A stretch of 64,000 nt of DNA from Fusicatenibacter saccharivorans. Lineage in GTDB: Bacteria; Bacillota; Clostridia; Lachnospirales; Lachnospiraceae. A model generated the notes under the pieces. That model was given only the letters and a program-made list of their open reading frames with translations. It was not told the DNA's origin and made no database searches. The translations under genes and the position numbers were made by a program. Shown here in pieces: positions 25,770 through 34,921 of this stretch (its first letter is position 1; the number at the start of each line of letters is the position of its first letter). The stretch is taken from assembly GCF_027667425.1 (NCBI RefSeq), contig NZ_JAQEGR010000016.1, forward strand, positions 26,392 through 90,391, in the 5' to 3' direction.

Positions 25770-28700
25770 ATGACTGATAAAAAATATACTCTCGGAATCG
25801 ACATCGGTTCCACCACTGTTAAAATTGCGATCCTCGACGAAGAGAACCAGCTTCTCTTTGCCGATTACGAGCGCCATTTTGCAAACATTCAGGAAACCCT
25901 TGCCCACCTGCTCGGGGAAGCACACGAAAAGCTGGGCGAACTGACCTTGCAGCCGGTCATCACTGGTTCCGGCGGACTTGCTCTTGCCAACCACCTCGGC
26001 ATCCCGTTCACGCAGGAAGTTATCGCGGTTTCCACTTCGTTAAAAGCACTCGCTCCGCAGACCGACGTTGCCATCGAGCTCGGCGGTGAGGATGCCAAGA
26101 TCATCTATTTTGAAGGCGGCAATGTGGAGCAGCGTATGAACGGTATCTGCGCCGGCGGCACCGGTTCGTTCATCGACCAGATGGCTTCTCTTCTGCAGAC
26201 CGATGCAACCGGACTCAACGAATACGCGAAGCATTACCAGGCGATTTATCCGATCGCAGCACGCTGCGGTGTATTCGCAAAAACCGATATCCAGCCGCTC
26301 ATCAACGACGGTGCAACAAAAGAGGATCTTTCCGCTTCCATTTTCCAGGCAGTTGTCAACCAGACCATTTCTGGTCTTGCCTGCGGTAAACCGATCCGCG
26401 GCCACGTTGCCTTTCTCGGCGGCCCGCTGCACTTCCTCTCGGAATTAAAGACAGCATTCGTCCGTACCTTAAAACTGGATGACGAGCATACAATCGTACC
26501 GGACAACTCCCACCTGTTTGCAGCCATCGGTTCTGCGATGAATGCAGACGGAAAAACCGAAATTTCCCTTCTCGCACTGAAAAAACGGCTCGAAGAGAAA
26601 GTTGCTATCGATTTTGAGGTTGCCCGTCTTGAGCCGCTGTTTAAAGATCAGGCCGAGTATGACGAATTTCTGGCGCGCCAGAGTGTCAACAACGTCGTGA
26701 CCGCCGATCTTTCCACCTACGAAGGAAACTGCTATCTCGGTATTGATGCCGGTTCCACGACGACCAAAGCTGCTCTCGTCGGCGAAGATGGTGCTCTTCT
26801 CTATTCCTTCTACAGCAACAACCACGGAAATCCGCTCGGCACATCGATCCGCGCGATCCAGGAGATCTACTCCAAACTGCCGGATTCCGCACAGATCGCC
26901 TGGTCCTGTTCGACCGGTTACGGCGAGGCGCTCATCAAAGCTGCACTGATGCTGGACGAGGGTGAGGTAGAGACGATTTCCCATTATTACGCTGCCGCAT
27001 TCTTCGATCCGGAAGTCGACTGTATTCTCGACATCGGCGGCCAGGATATGAAGTGCATCAAGATCAAAAACGGCACCGTAGACAGCGTACAGCTGAACGA
27101 GGCATGTTCCTCAGGCTGCGGTTCCTTCATCGAGACGTTCGCGCAGTCCCTGAACTACAGCGTGCAGGATTTCGCGCATGAGGCGCTGTTTGCAAAACAC
27201 CCGATCGATCTTGGTACCCGCTGTACCGTATTTATGAATTCCAAGGTAAAACAGGCGCAGAAAGAGGGCGCATCCGTCGCCGATATTTCTGCCGGACTTG
27301 CCTGCTCCGTTATTAAAAACGCATTATATAAGGTAATTAAAGTTTCGGATGCCACCGAGCTGGGACGCCACATCGTCGTACAGGGCGGTACATTCTACAA
27401 CGACGCTGTTCTCCGAAGCTTTGAGCGGATCGCCAACTGCGAAGCCATCCGCCCGGACATCGCCGGCATCATGGGTGCGTTCGGTGCGGCGCTGATCGCA
27501 AGAGAGCGCTACTCCGCCGATCAGGAGACCACGATGCTCTCCATTGAAAAGATCAACGAGCTGAAATATTCGACCACGATGGCAAACTGTAAGGGATGTA
27601 CGAACAGCTGCCGTCTGACCATCAACAAATTCTCCGGCGGCCGTCAGTACATCAGCGGAAACCGCTGCGAGCGCGGTATCGGAAAAGAGAAAAACAAAGA
27701 TCATATTCCGAACCTGTTCGAATACAAATACAAACGGATCTTCGGCTACCAGCCGCTGCCGCAGGATGAAGCGATCCGCGGAGAGGTCGGCATTCCGAGA
27801 GTCCTCAATATGTTTGAGAATTATCCGTTCTGGTACACCTTCTTTACGCGGCTGAAATACCGCGTGGTACTCTCTCCGACCTCGAGCCGCAAGATCTACG
27901 AGCTCGGTATTGAGTCGATTCCAAGTGAATCCGAGTGCTATCCGGCCAAACTGGCGCACGGCCATGTGACCTGGCTCTTACGCCACGGTGTGAAGTTCAT
28001 CTTCTACCCGTGTATCCCGTACGAGCGCACCGAGTTCCCGGAAGCCATCAACCACTACAACTGCCCGATCGTTACCTCGTATGCGGAAAATATCAAAAAC
28101 AACGTGGACGAGCTGCAGGACGATTCCATTACGTTCCGCAATCCGTTCCTTGCGTTTACGAGTGAAAAGGTGCTTGCCGATGGTCTTGTCAAAGAGTTCT
28201 CCGGTCTGCCGGAGGATGAAGTCCGTGCTGCTGTTCATGCCGGATGGGAAGAGCTTGGCGCTGCAAGACGCGATATGCAGAAAAAAGGCGAGGAAACGCT
28301 TCAGTATATGAAAGAAACCGGCCGCAGAGGCATCGTGCTTGCCGGCCGTCCGTACCACATCGATCCAGAAATCCATCACGGTATCCCGGATATGATCAAC
28401 TCCTACGGACTGTGCGTGCTGACGGAGGACTCTGTTTCCCATCTGGCACCGCTCGAGCGTCCGCTCCGTGTCAATGACCAGTGGATGTACCACACCCGTC
28501 TGTATGCAGCTGCAAACTATGTAAAGACACGCGACGATCTTGACCTGATTCAGCTGAACTCGTTCGGCTGCGGTCTCGACGCCGTTACCACCGATGAGGT
28601 TTATGAGATTCTGACCAGAAGCGGCAAGATTTATACCTGCCTGAAGATTGATGAGGTCAACAACCTCGGCGCTGCCAGAATCCGTGTCCGCTCTCTGCTC

Positions 28701-30023
28701 GCTGCCCTCCGTGCACATGACCGGAAACAGGCGGTACGCGAGATTCTTCCGTCCTCGATCCAGAAACCGGTCTTCACGAAAGAAATGCGGAAAGACTACA
28801 CCATCCTCTGCCCGCAGATGTCACCGATCCACTTCTCGATTCTGCAGCCGGCGTTCAACGCAGCCGGATACAATCTGGAAGTGCTTCCGAACGACAACAA
28901 AGAGGCGGTTGATGTCGGACTGAAATACGTTAACAACGATGCCTGCTATCCGTCTCTGATGGTAGTCGGACAGATTATGCAGGCGCTGCTCTCCGGCAAG
29001 TATGACCTGAACAAAGTGGCTGTCATCATGAGCCAGACCGGCGGCGGCTGCCGTGCTTCGAACTATATCGGATTTATCCGCCGTGCCCTGGAGAAAGCCG
29101 ATATGACACAGATTCCGGTAATCTCCATTAACTTAAGCGGTCTGGAAGAAAATCCGGGCTTTAAGATTACACCGGATCTTGCGATCCGTCTCTGCTATGC
29201 GGCAGAATTCGGCGATATCATGATGAAATGTATTTACCGGATGCGTCCTTATGAGCAGAAGAAGGGTACAACAGACCGGATTCACAAAAAATGGGAGAAA
29301 ATCTGTATTGATTTCATTTCTTCCAAACACCTGAGCCATACCCGGTTTAAACAGATCTGCCGCACGATGATCCGCGACTTTGACCATATTCCGATTACGG
29401 ACGAGAAAAAACCGCGTGTCGGTATTGTCGGCGAAATTCTGGTTAAGTTCCTTCCGGCGGCCAATAACCATCTGGCGGAGCTTCTCGAAAGCGAAGGCGC
29501 CGAGCCGGTTGTGCCGGATCTGATCGATTTCTTCTGCTATTGCTTCTACAATACGAATTTCAAGGTAGAGCACCTTGGATTCAAGAAGAGCTCTTCGATG
29601 CTCGGAAATACGGGCATTAAGCTGATCAACTGGCTGCGGAGCGCGGCAGTTGCAGAGTTCAAGAAGAGCGAACACTTTGATCCGCCGGCTGATGTACGGG
29701 ATCTGGCGAAGTATGCTTCTCCGATTGTTTCCTGTGGTAACCAGACAGGTGAGGGATGGTTCCTGACAGGCGAGATGATGGAGCTGATCCACAGCGACGT
29801 TTACAATATCGTCTGCATCCAGCCGTTTGCGTGCCTGCCGAATCATATTGTCGGTAAAGGTGTTATTAAAGCCATTCGCAAGGAGTATCCGAAGGCAAAT
29901 ATCGTGGCAGTTGACTACGATCCAGGCGCTTCGGAGGTTAACCAGCTGAACCGTATTAAGCTGATGCTTTCTACCGCGAACAAGAACCTGAAACAGGAAC
30001 TTGACGGAGAGAAAAACGCGTAA
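25770..30023 (+). CDS. Giant 2-hydroxyacyl-CoA dehydratase activase-like protein (two ASKHA domains + DUF2229 + HgdB-like)
   Basis: 1417 residues with two ATPase domains of the activase (HgdC/BcrA) family. The first starts GIDIGSTTVKIAIL at residue 6 with GGTGSFIDQM near 130. The second starts GIDAGSTTTKAALV near 325 with a SSGCGSFIETFAQ cluster-binding Cys motif near 450. A Cys-rich segment (NCKGCTNSCRL, then GNRCERG) leads into a DUF2229 region (IPRVLNMFENYPFWYTFF). A C-terminal region similar to dehydratase beta subunits follows (VLPNDNKEAVDVGLKYVNND, SQTGGGCRASNY). The family couples ATP hydrolysis to low-potential electron transfer through a 4Fe-4S cluster. No dehydratase gene is adjacent, so its target is unknown. 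Monocistronic with its own promoter and a strong terminator. Confidence 0.9.
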   Translation: MTDKKYTLGIDIGSTTVKIAILDEENQLLFADYERHFANIQETLAHLLGEAHEKLGELTLQPVITGSGGLALANHLGIPFTQEVIAVSTSLKALAPQTDVAIELGGEDAKIIYFEGGNVEQRMNGICAGGTGSFIDQMASLLQTDATGLNEYAKHYQAIYPIAARCGVFAKTDIQPLINDGATKEDLSASIFQAVVNQTISGLACGKPIRGHVAFLGGPLHFLSELKTAFVRTLKLDDEHTIVPDNSHLFAAIGSAMNADGKTEISLLALKKRLEEKVAIDFEVARLEPLFKDQAEYDEFLARQSVNNVVTADLSTYEGNCYLGIDAGSTTTKAALVGEDGALLYSFYSNNHGNPLGTSIRAIQEIYSKLPDSAQIAWSCSTGYGEALIKAALMLDEGEVETISHYYAAAFFDPEVDCILDIGGQDMKCIKIKNGTVDSVQLNEACSSGCGSFIETFAQSLNYSVQDFAHEALFAKHPIDLGTRCTVFMNSKVKQAQKEGASVADISAGLACSVIKNALYKVIKVSDATELGRHIVVQGGTFYNDAVLRSFERIANCEAIRPDIAGIMGAFGAALIARERYSADQETTMLSIEKINELKYSTTMANCKGCTNSCRLTINKFSGGRQYISGNRCERGIGKEKNKDHIPNLFEYKYKRIFGYQPLPQDEAIRGEVGIPRVLNMFENYPFWYTFFTRLKYRVVLSPTSSRKIYELGIESIPSESECYPAKLAHGHVTWLLRHGVKFIFYPCIPYERTEFPEAINHYNCPIVTSYAENIKNNVDELQDDSITFRNPFLAFTSEKVLADGLVKEFSGLPEDEVRAAVHAGWEELGAARRDMQKKGEETLQYMKETGRRGIVLAGRPYHIDPEIHHGIPDMINSYGLCVLTEDSVSHLAPLERPLRVNDQWMYHTRLYAAANYVKTRDDLDLIQLNSFGCGLDAVTTDEVYEILTRSGKIYTCLKIDEVNNLGAARIRVRSLLAALRAHDRKQAVREILPSSIQKPVFTKEMRKDYTILCPQMSPIHFSILQPAFNAAGYNLEVLPNDNKEAVDVGLKYVNNDACYPSLMVVGQIMQALLSGKYDLNKVAVIMSQTGGGCRASNYIGFIRRALEKADMTQIPVISINLSGLEENPGFKITPDLAIRLCYAAEFGDIMMKCIYRMRPYEQKKGTTDRIHKKWEKICIDFISSKHLSHTRFKQICRTMIRDFDHIPITDEKKPRVGIVGEILVKFLPAANNHLAELLESEGAEPVVPDLIDFFCYCFYNTNFKVEHLGFKKSSSMLGNTGIKLINWLRSAAVAEFKKSEHFDPPADVRDLAKYASPIVSCGNQTGEGWFLTGEMMELIHSDVYNIVCIQPFACLPNHIVGKGVIKAIRKEYPKANIVAVDYDPGASEVNQLNRIKLMLSTANKNLKQELDGEKNA

Positions 30024-30052
30024 AAAATTACATAATCCTTTTTCATTTCAAA

Positions 30053-30101
30053 AGACCCCAGTCGGAAAACAGTTTTTCATGTTTTCCGACCGGGGTCTTC
30101 T
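30053..30101. terminator. Bidirectional terminator between the activase and flippase genes
   Basis: The long stem AGACCCC-AG-TCGGAAAAC / GTTTTCCGA-CC-GGGGTCT lies between two converging genes and is followed by TCTTT on the plus strand. Confidence 0.8.
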
Positions 30102-30127
30102 TTGTTAAGGTGTATCTTCTGTTTTTA

Positions 30128-31750
30128 TCAGTAAATCCGCAGGATACGGAGAACTTTTACCAGTTTGGTTCCCATTGGCATGCGGCGCATTTCGGCTTCG
30201 GTTGTGCCGGTTACGACTACGAAAGCAATCAGGTATACCACGATTGCGATCAGAATTGCGGCCAGCATACTGATCGACGGGCGTTTTGTGATGGCGAACA
30301 GGCCATAATAAACAACCCAGGTTACAACACCCATGATGGCAGCGGCGATCAATGGTTTTACATACGTGTTTTTGAACTCATTGCGGAAGTTCAGGTGCTT
30401 GCGGATCGAAAGGTTATTCAATACACACATGCTAAGGGAGAACAGAATTCCCGCAAAGACGACAGCATAAATGTTTGTCTTTGGGAAAACTGCAAGGATC
30501 AGCGCCAGAACGATAAGATCCATCCCAAGGGAAATTGCCGCATTGTGCAGGGCTTTCTTCTGCTGCCCGATCGACTGCAGTACACTGTTGGTAATGGTGG
30601 ACAGTGCAGAAAAGACAACCGATACGGCACCCATCATCAGCAGTTTGCCGGAAAGGCTTGAGCTTGACGGGAACAGAACGCCTGTAATCGGGAATGCCAG
30701 AACTCCAAGGCCGACGGCAGCCGGAATGGAGATGAACATGGTCAGGCGGATCGTTTCCAGAATTTTGTCGTTTGCCTCGTCGAGGTCACCGGTTGCGTAG
30801 CAGGAAGACACCTCCGGCATCATCGCAGATGCGGATGCGCTTGCCATGGCAAGCGGGACGTTAATCAGCGTAACGTAATAGTTGGAAAACTCGCCGTATG
30901 CAGCGTTCAGCGCTTTCTGGTTTTCGCCGTGCCATCCGAGGATGGTAAAGAACAGATAGTTGTCCAGGTAAGCGTTACAGTTATAAATAAAGGTCGTGAA
31001 GATGACCGGTGTTACCATCAGAAAGAGTACCTGAAAGATTTCGCGGTAGGATTCTTCGCGGTGGCGTGTGTCTTTGGCTGCTTTTCGCAGAATGCTTTTC
31101 CGGTTTACCCCGTAAACGAGCAGCATAAAGCAAAGGCCTGCCAGCACACCGGCTCCCGTTCCGAGGGTTCCGCCGGCAGCACCGAATTTCGCACGCTCGG
31201 TGTCATTTGTCGCAAACTGCTGGATAAAGAACCAGGCTGCACCGATACTGAAAGCAGCGTTGAATATCTGCTCGATGATCTGTGAAATCGAAGTCGGCAT
31301 CATCGTGCTGTGGGCCTGGAAATAGCCGCGCAGGACGCCGAGAATCGCCGAGAAGAAGATGGTCGGTGCCAGTACGCGCAGGGCCAGGATGGCATTCTGC
31401 TGGTTATATGGCAGAAGGAATTTTCCGCCGAAAAACGCCACCAGTGCAGCGATTCCTCCCACGATTACGGCATAAAGGAGGGCTCCGCGGAAAACGCGGT
31501 GTGCGTTCCGGTACTCTTTTAATGCTAGGCGTTCGGATACGATTTTCGATACTGCCATCGGAATACTGTAGGACGAGATCAGCAGCAGGATCGTATACAG
31601 ATTGCTCGCTGTACTGTAATAACCAAGTCCCTCATTTCCGATGGTTTCGCCGAGCGGCGACCGGTATAAAAGACCGATCACACGCGAGATAATCGTTGCA
31701 GCCATCAAGATAGAAGTATTTCTCAGTAACGTATTTTTCTTTTTACTCAT
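30128..31750 (-). CDS. Polysaccharide/lipid flippase of the MOP superfamily (SpoVB/MurJ-like)
   Basis: 540 residues with about 14 predicted membrane helices. The first runs NTSILMAATIISRVIGLLYRSPLG, the characteristic N-terminus of SpoVB/MurJ-type flippases that move undecaprenyl-linked precursors across the membrane. The TPVIFTTFIYNCNAYLDN segment near 240-260 is typical of the same family. Whether it serves peptidoglycan, the spore cortex or a polysaccharide cannot be decided. Its ATG overlaps the ung stop codon by 4 bp (ATGA), making it the last gene of hisH-hisF-ung-flippase. Confidence 0.85.
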   Translation of the reverse strand: MSKKKNTLLRNTSILMAATIISRVIGLLYRSPLGETIGNEGLGYYSTASNLYTILLLISSYSIPMAVSKIVSERLALKEYRNAHRVFRGALLYAVIVGGIAALVAFFGGKFLLPYNQQNAILALRVLAPTIFFSAILGVLRGYFQAHSTMMPTSISQIIEQIFNAAFSIGAAWFFIQQFATNDTERAKFGAAGGTLGTGAGVLAGLCFMLLVYGVNRKSILRKAAKDTRHREESYREIFQVLFLMVTPVIFTTFIYNCNAYLDNYLFFTILGWHGENQKALNAAYGEFSNYYVTLINVPLAMASASASAMMPEVSSCYATGDLDEANDKILETIRLTMFISIPAAVGLGVLAFPITGVLFPSSSSLSGKLLMMGAVSVVFSALSTITNSVLQSIGQQKKALHNAAISLGMDLIVLALILAVFPKTNIYAVVFAGILFSLSMCVLNNLSIRKHLNFRNEFKNTYVKPLIAAAIMGVVTWVVYYGLFAITKRPSISMLAAILIAIVVYLIAFVVVTGTTEAEMRRMPMGTKLVKVLRILRIY

Positions 31751-32439
31751 TCTTTCGCTCCCCGGATTACATTTTCGATCTGCCAGTCAATCGGCGCAAG
31801 ACCGTTTTCTTCCAGATATTCGTTCGTTCTGGAAAACGGATGGCTGCCGAAAAATCCGCGGTATGCAGAGAGCGGGCTCGGATGAGCGGACATCAGCACC
31901 AGATGTTTTGGATTGTGGATCATCTCTTTTTTGCGCTGTGCGGGACGTCCCCAGAGGATGAAGACCATCGGGCGGTCCTGCCCGGCGAGCACTTTGATTG
32001 CCGCGTCCGTGAACTGCTCCCAGCCGATTTCCTTGTGGGAATTTGCCTGATGCGCACGCACAGTCAGCACCGTGTTCAGCATCAGAACACCCTGCCGTGC
32101 CCATTTTTCGAGATAGCCGTTGTTCGGGATGTAGCATCCCAGATCGTCTTCGAGTTCCTTATAAATGTTGACCAGGGACGGCGGAATGTCTACTTCCGGT
32201 TTTACAGAAAAGCAGAGTCCGTGTGCCTGTCCCGGCTCGTGGTACGGGTCCTGGCCTAAGATGACTACTTTTACCTGCTCAAGTGGGGTAAAGTGGAACG
32301 CATTGAAAATATCATCAGCCGGCGGGTAAATCGTGTGGGTTTTGTACTCCGCTCCCACCGTCTGAAACAGTTTTTTATAATAATCTTTGGAGAATTCTCC
32401 TTTCAGGGCATTGGCCCAGCTTCCGCTAAGAGGCGGCAT
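31747..32439 (-). CDS. ung: Uracil-DNA glycosylase, family 1
   Basis: Removes uracil from DNA. The water-activating motif GQDPYHEPGQAHG (D64, H67) and the C-terminal HPSPLSAYRGFFGSHPFS motif are intact. 230 residues. The ATG at 32439 is preceded by AAAGGAAGGGAG. An upstream in-frame extension runs into hisF and has no similarity. It starts 20 bp after hisF and overlaps the flippase gene by 4 bp, so it rides on the histidine transcript. Confidence 0.96.
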   Translation of the reverse strand: MPPLSGSWANALKGEFSKDYYKKLFQTVGAEYKTHTIYPPADDIFNAFHFTPLEQVKVVILGQDPYHEPGQAHGLCFSVKPEVDIPPSLVNIYKELEDDLGCYIPNNGYLEKWARQGVLMLNTVLTVRAHQANSHKEIGWEQFTDAAIKVLAGQDRPMVFILWGRPAQRKKEMIHNPKHLVLMSAHPSPLSAYRGFFGSHPFSRTNEYLEENGLAPIDWQIENVIRGAKE

Positions 32440-32458
32440 ATCGTTTTCTCCCTTCCTT

Positions 32459-33220
32459 TTACAGGCGGACCGGCACATTGCGGCCTGCCAGATATTCTTT
32501 GACTTCACGAATTTCCAGTTCTTTGTAGTGGAACAGAGATGCGGCAAGTGCAGCATCGGCTTTTCCTTCGGTTAAGGCATCATAAAAATGCTCCAGCGTT
32601 CCTGCGCCGCCGGATGCGATGACCGGGATGCCGACGCTCTCTGCGATCGTTCTTGTCAGCTCGATATCGTATCCCGCCTTTGTTCCGTCGCAGTCCATGC
32701 TGGTGAGCAGGATTTCTCCGGCGCCAAGGCTTTCTGCTTTTTTTGCCCACGCAACGGCATCGATGCCGACATCGATGCGGCCGCCGTTTTTATAGATATT
32801 CCAGCCGCTTCCCTCCGCTCTTTTCTTGGCGTCGATCGCAACGACCACGCACTGGCTGCCGAATTTCTGTGCCGCGTCGTGGATGAGCTGCGGATTGTTG
32901 ATGGCAGAGGAGTTGATCGAGATTTTATCGGCTCCTTCGCGGAGCAGCATCTTGAAATCATCCACGGTACGGATTCCGCCGCCGACGGTGAACGGGATAA
33001 AAACGTTTGCTGCTACTTTGCGCACCATATCAACAACAGTTCCTCTCTGATCGGAGGAGGCCGTGATATCAAGAAAAACAACCTCATCGGCTCCTGCCTT
33101 GTCGTACGCTTTTGCGATCTCCACCGGGTCGCCGGCATCTTTTAAATCGACGAAATTAACACCTTTTACGACTCTTCCGTTTTTTACATCCAGGCATGGG
33201 ATAATTCGTTTTGTAAACAT
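32459..33220 (-). CDS. hisF: Imidazole glycerol phosphate synthase, cyclase subunit
   Basis: Uses ammonia from HisH to turn PRFAR into imidazole glycerol phosphate and AICAR (histidine pathway). 253 residues. It begins MFTKRIIPCLDVKNGRVVKGVNF, with catalytic D11 in CLDV and the second catalytic Asp in LLTSMDCDGTKAGYD. It follows hisH by 3 bp. Confidence 0.97.
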   Translation of the reverse strand: MFTKRIIPCLDVKNGRVVKGVNFVDLKDAGDPVEIAKAYDKAGADEVVFLDITASSDQRGTVVDMVRKVAANVFIPFTVGGGIRTVDDFKMLLREGADKISINSSAINNPQLIHDAAQKFGSQCVVVAIDAKKRAEGSGWNIYKNGGRIDVGIDAVAWAKKAESLGAGEILLTSMDCDGTKAGYDIELTRTIAESVGIPVIASGGAGTLEHFYDALTEGKADAALAASLFHYKELEIREVKEYLAGRNVPVRL

Positions 33221-33223
33221 CCG

Positions 33224-33841
33224 TCAGTCCTCCTCTCCAATTTCCGCAAAGTTTTTCAGAATGGCAAGCCCAAGATCTGAGCTCTTTTCCGGGTGGAACT
33301 GGCAGGCGAACAGATTTCCTTTTTCCACAGATGCATGGATGTGTGTACTGTACTCTGTCGTTGCTTTTACAATTTCCTCCTCTTCTGCTTTCAGATAGTA
33401 GGAGTGGACAAAGTAAACATACGATTCCTGCGGGATGCCTTTGAATAAGCGTCCACCGTTCTGCAGATGGATGGAATTCCAGCCCATGTGCGGAATCTTT
33501 AAGCCCTCTTTGTCCGGAATCCGGAGAATTTCTCCTTTTAACAGGCCAAGGCCTGCAACGCCCGGGCTCTCTTCGCTGCGTTCAAACAGGATCTGAAGTC
33601 CGAGGCAGATTCCAAGAAACGGAGTCCCTTTTTCTACGATTTCATGAATAACCGGTACCAGATGATAGCGGTTCAGATTTTCCATCGCATCTCCAAAGCT
33701 GCCGACACCCGGCAGAACGACGTGATCTGCGCGTTTTAACACGTCTGGATCCCTGGTCAGTACAACCTCTTTTCCAAGGCTTTGAAAGACTTTTTCCACG
33801 CTTTTTATATTTCCGGCATCATAGTCGATCAGTGCAATCAT
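33224..33841 (-). CDS. hisH: Imidazole glycerol phosphate synthase, glutamine amidotransferase subunit
   Basis: Class I glutaminase that supplies ammonia to HisF. 205 residues. The nucleophile C79 lies in GICLGLQILF, the His-Glu pair of the triad in FHPEKSS, and LPGVGSFGDAM is typical of HisH. It is the first gene of the four-gene operon. The other histidine genes are not in the window. The leader contains a small hairpin GCCCCC/GGGGGC at 33876-33894. Confidence 0.97.
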   Translation of the reverse strand: MIALIDYDAGNIKSVEKVFQSLGKEVVLTRDPDVLKRADHVVLPGVGSFGDAMENLNRYHLVPVIHEIVEKGTPFLGICLGLQILFERSEESPGVAGLGLLKGEILRIPDKEGLKIPHMGWNSIHLQNGGRLFKGIPQESYVYFVHSYYLKAEEEEIVKATTEYSTHIHASVEKGNLFACQFHPEKSSDLGLAILKNFAEIGEED

Positions 33842-33927
33842 AGGTGGGTCCTCCTCGTTTGTTATTTCAGTCCACGCCCCCTGTCATTGGGGGCATCTCT
33901 GCTGTTCTTTTGCAAACAGTACACTTC

Positions 33928-33956
33928 ATTCTAACATACCGTTTTCTAAAATTCAA
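33928..33956 (-). promoter_or_regulatory. Sigma-A promoter of hisH-hisF-ung-flippase
   Basis: TTGAAT (33951-33956), 17 bp, TAGAAT (33928-33933) on the minus strand, with a leader of about 80 nt. Confidence 0.65.
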
Positions 33957-34119
33957 ATTTTGAAGGTTATAAAATTATACAAAAATGCAGAAATTCTTAA
34001 GATTTCTTTTACTCCCGCTCCTTTCTTTCTTTTTATACTGGACAAATGGCGGGCATCACGCTACAATAAGAGCGTTGCACTAAGAAACGATAACATTTTG
34101 TGAAAAACGAGAGGTGTAT

Positions 34120-34599
34120 ATGATTACCAAATATCTGATTGTATTTTTGATTTCCATGGTTCCGCTCATCGAGCTGCGTGGTGCGATTCCGTACGCGGTA
34201 GCTTTCCATATTCCGACGCTTCCGGCCTATCTGATCGCCGTCATCGGAAATATGCTTCCGGTTCCGATTATTTTCCTGTTCGCTCGAAAGGTTCTTGTCT
34301 TGGGATGTGATAAAAAGTATATCGGAAAATTCTTCACCTGGTGTCTGGAAAAAGGCGAAAAAGGCGGGGAAAAACTGAAAGCAAAAGCCGGTCGCGGACT
34401 TCCGCTCGCCCTGCTGCTCTTCGTCGGCATCCCGCTCCCGGGAACCGGCGCATGGACCGGCACACTGGCCGCAAGTATCCTCGATATGGACTTTAAGACC
34501 AGCGTTCTCGCCGTCATGGGCGGTGTTCTCCTCGCAAGCGTCATCATGCTGCTTGCAAGTTCCGGCGTATTCGGGGCAATTGGAGCGCTTCTGACGTAA
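34120..34599 (+). CDS. Small multidrug-export family membrane protein (COG2426/PF06695 type)
   Basis: 159 residues with about four membrane helices. The conserved N-terminal block MVPLIELRGAIPYAVAF and the GIPLPGTGAWTGTLAASIL block are hallmarks of the family. The name is historical and the substrate is not established. A GTG two codons upstream overlaps the Shine-Dalgarno (GAGAGGTG), so I take the ATG at 34120. It is monocistronic and followed by a perfect terminator. Confidence 0.85.
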   Translation: MITKYLIVFLISMVPLIELRGAIPYAVAFHIPTLPAYLIAVIGNMLPVPIIFLFARKVLVLGCDKKYIGKFFTWCLEKGEKGGEKLKAKAGRGLPLALLLFVGIPLPGTGAWTGTLAASILDMDFKTSVLAVMGGVLLASVIMLLASSGVFGAIGALLT

Positions 34600-34638
34600 A
34601 CGGCTCTGATTCCGTTTCAATTCCATAAAATTTGGCTT

Positions 34639-34682
34639 ACAGCCGCACAGATTTGTTTTTCCGATCTGTGCGGCTGTTTTTG
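34639..34682 (+). terminator. Rho-independent terminator
   Basis: A perfect 14-bp stem ACAGCCGCACAGAT / ATCTGTGCGGCTGT with an 11-nt loop, then TTTTGTAT. It ends the small export-family gene. Confidence 0.9.
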
Positions 34683-34921
34683 TATAACTTTTTTCTAACA
34701 GAAATTTTCCCTGCTGTTTCCTGTTCACGTTTTTCCGGATCGAATTCTGTTTCTTTTCTTCCAGTATTTTCTTGTGCTATTTTCATTTTTTCTCTTGAAC
34801 ATTCGTTCGATTTATGTTACACTTTCTTTATCGAACAGTTGTTCTTTTTGTAAAATACCTGTTATCTTATTGTTTTACTTTTATTCGTATTCATTTGGAC
34901 ATAGAAAGGAATTTTTCTGCC

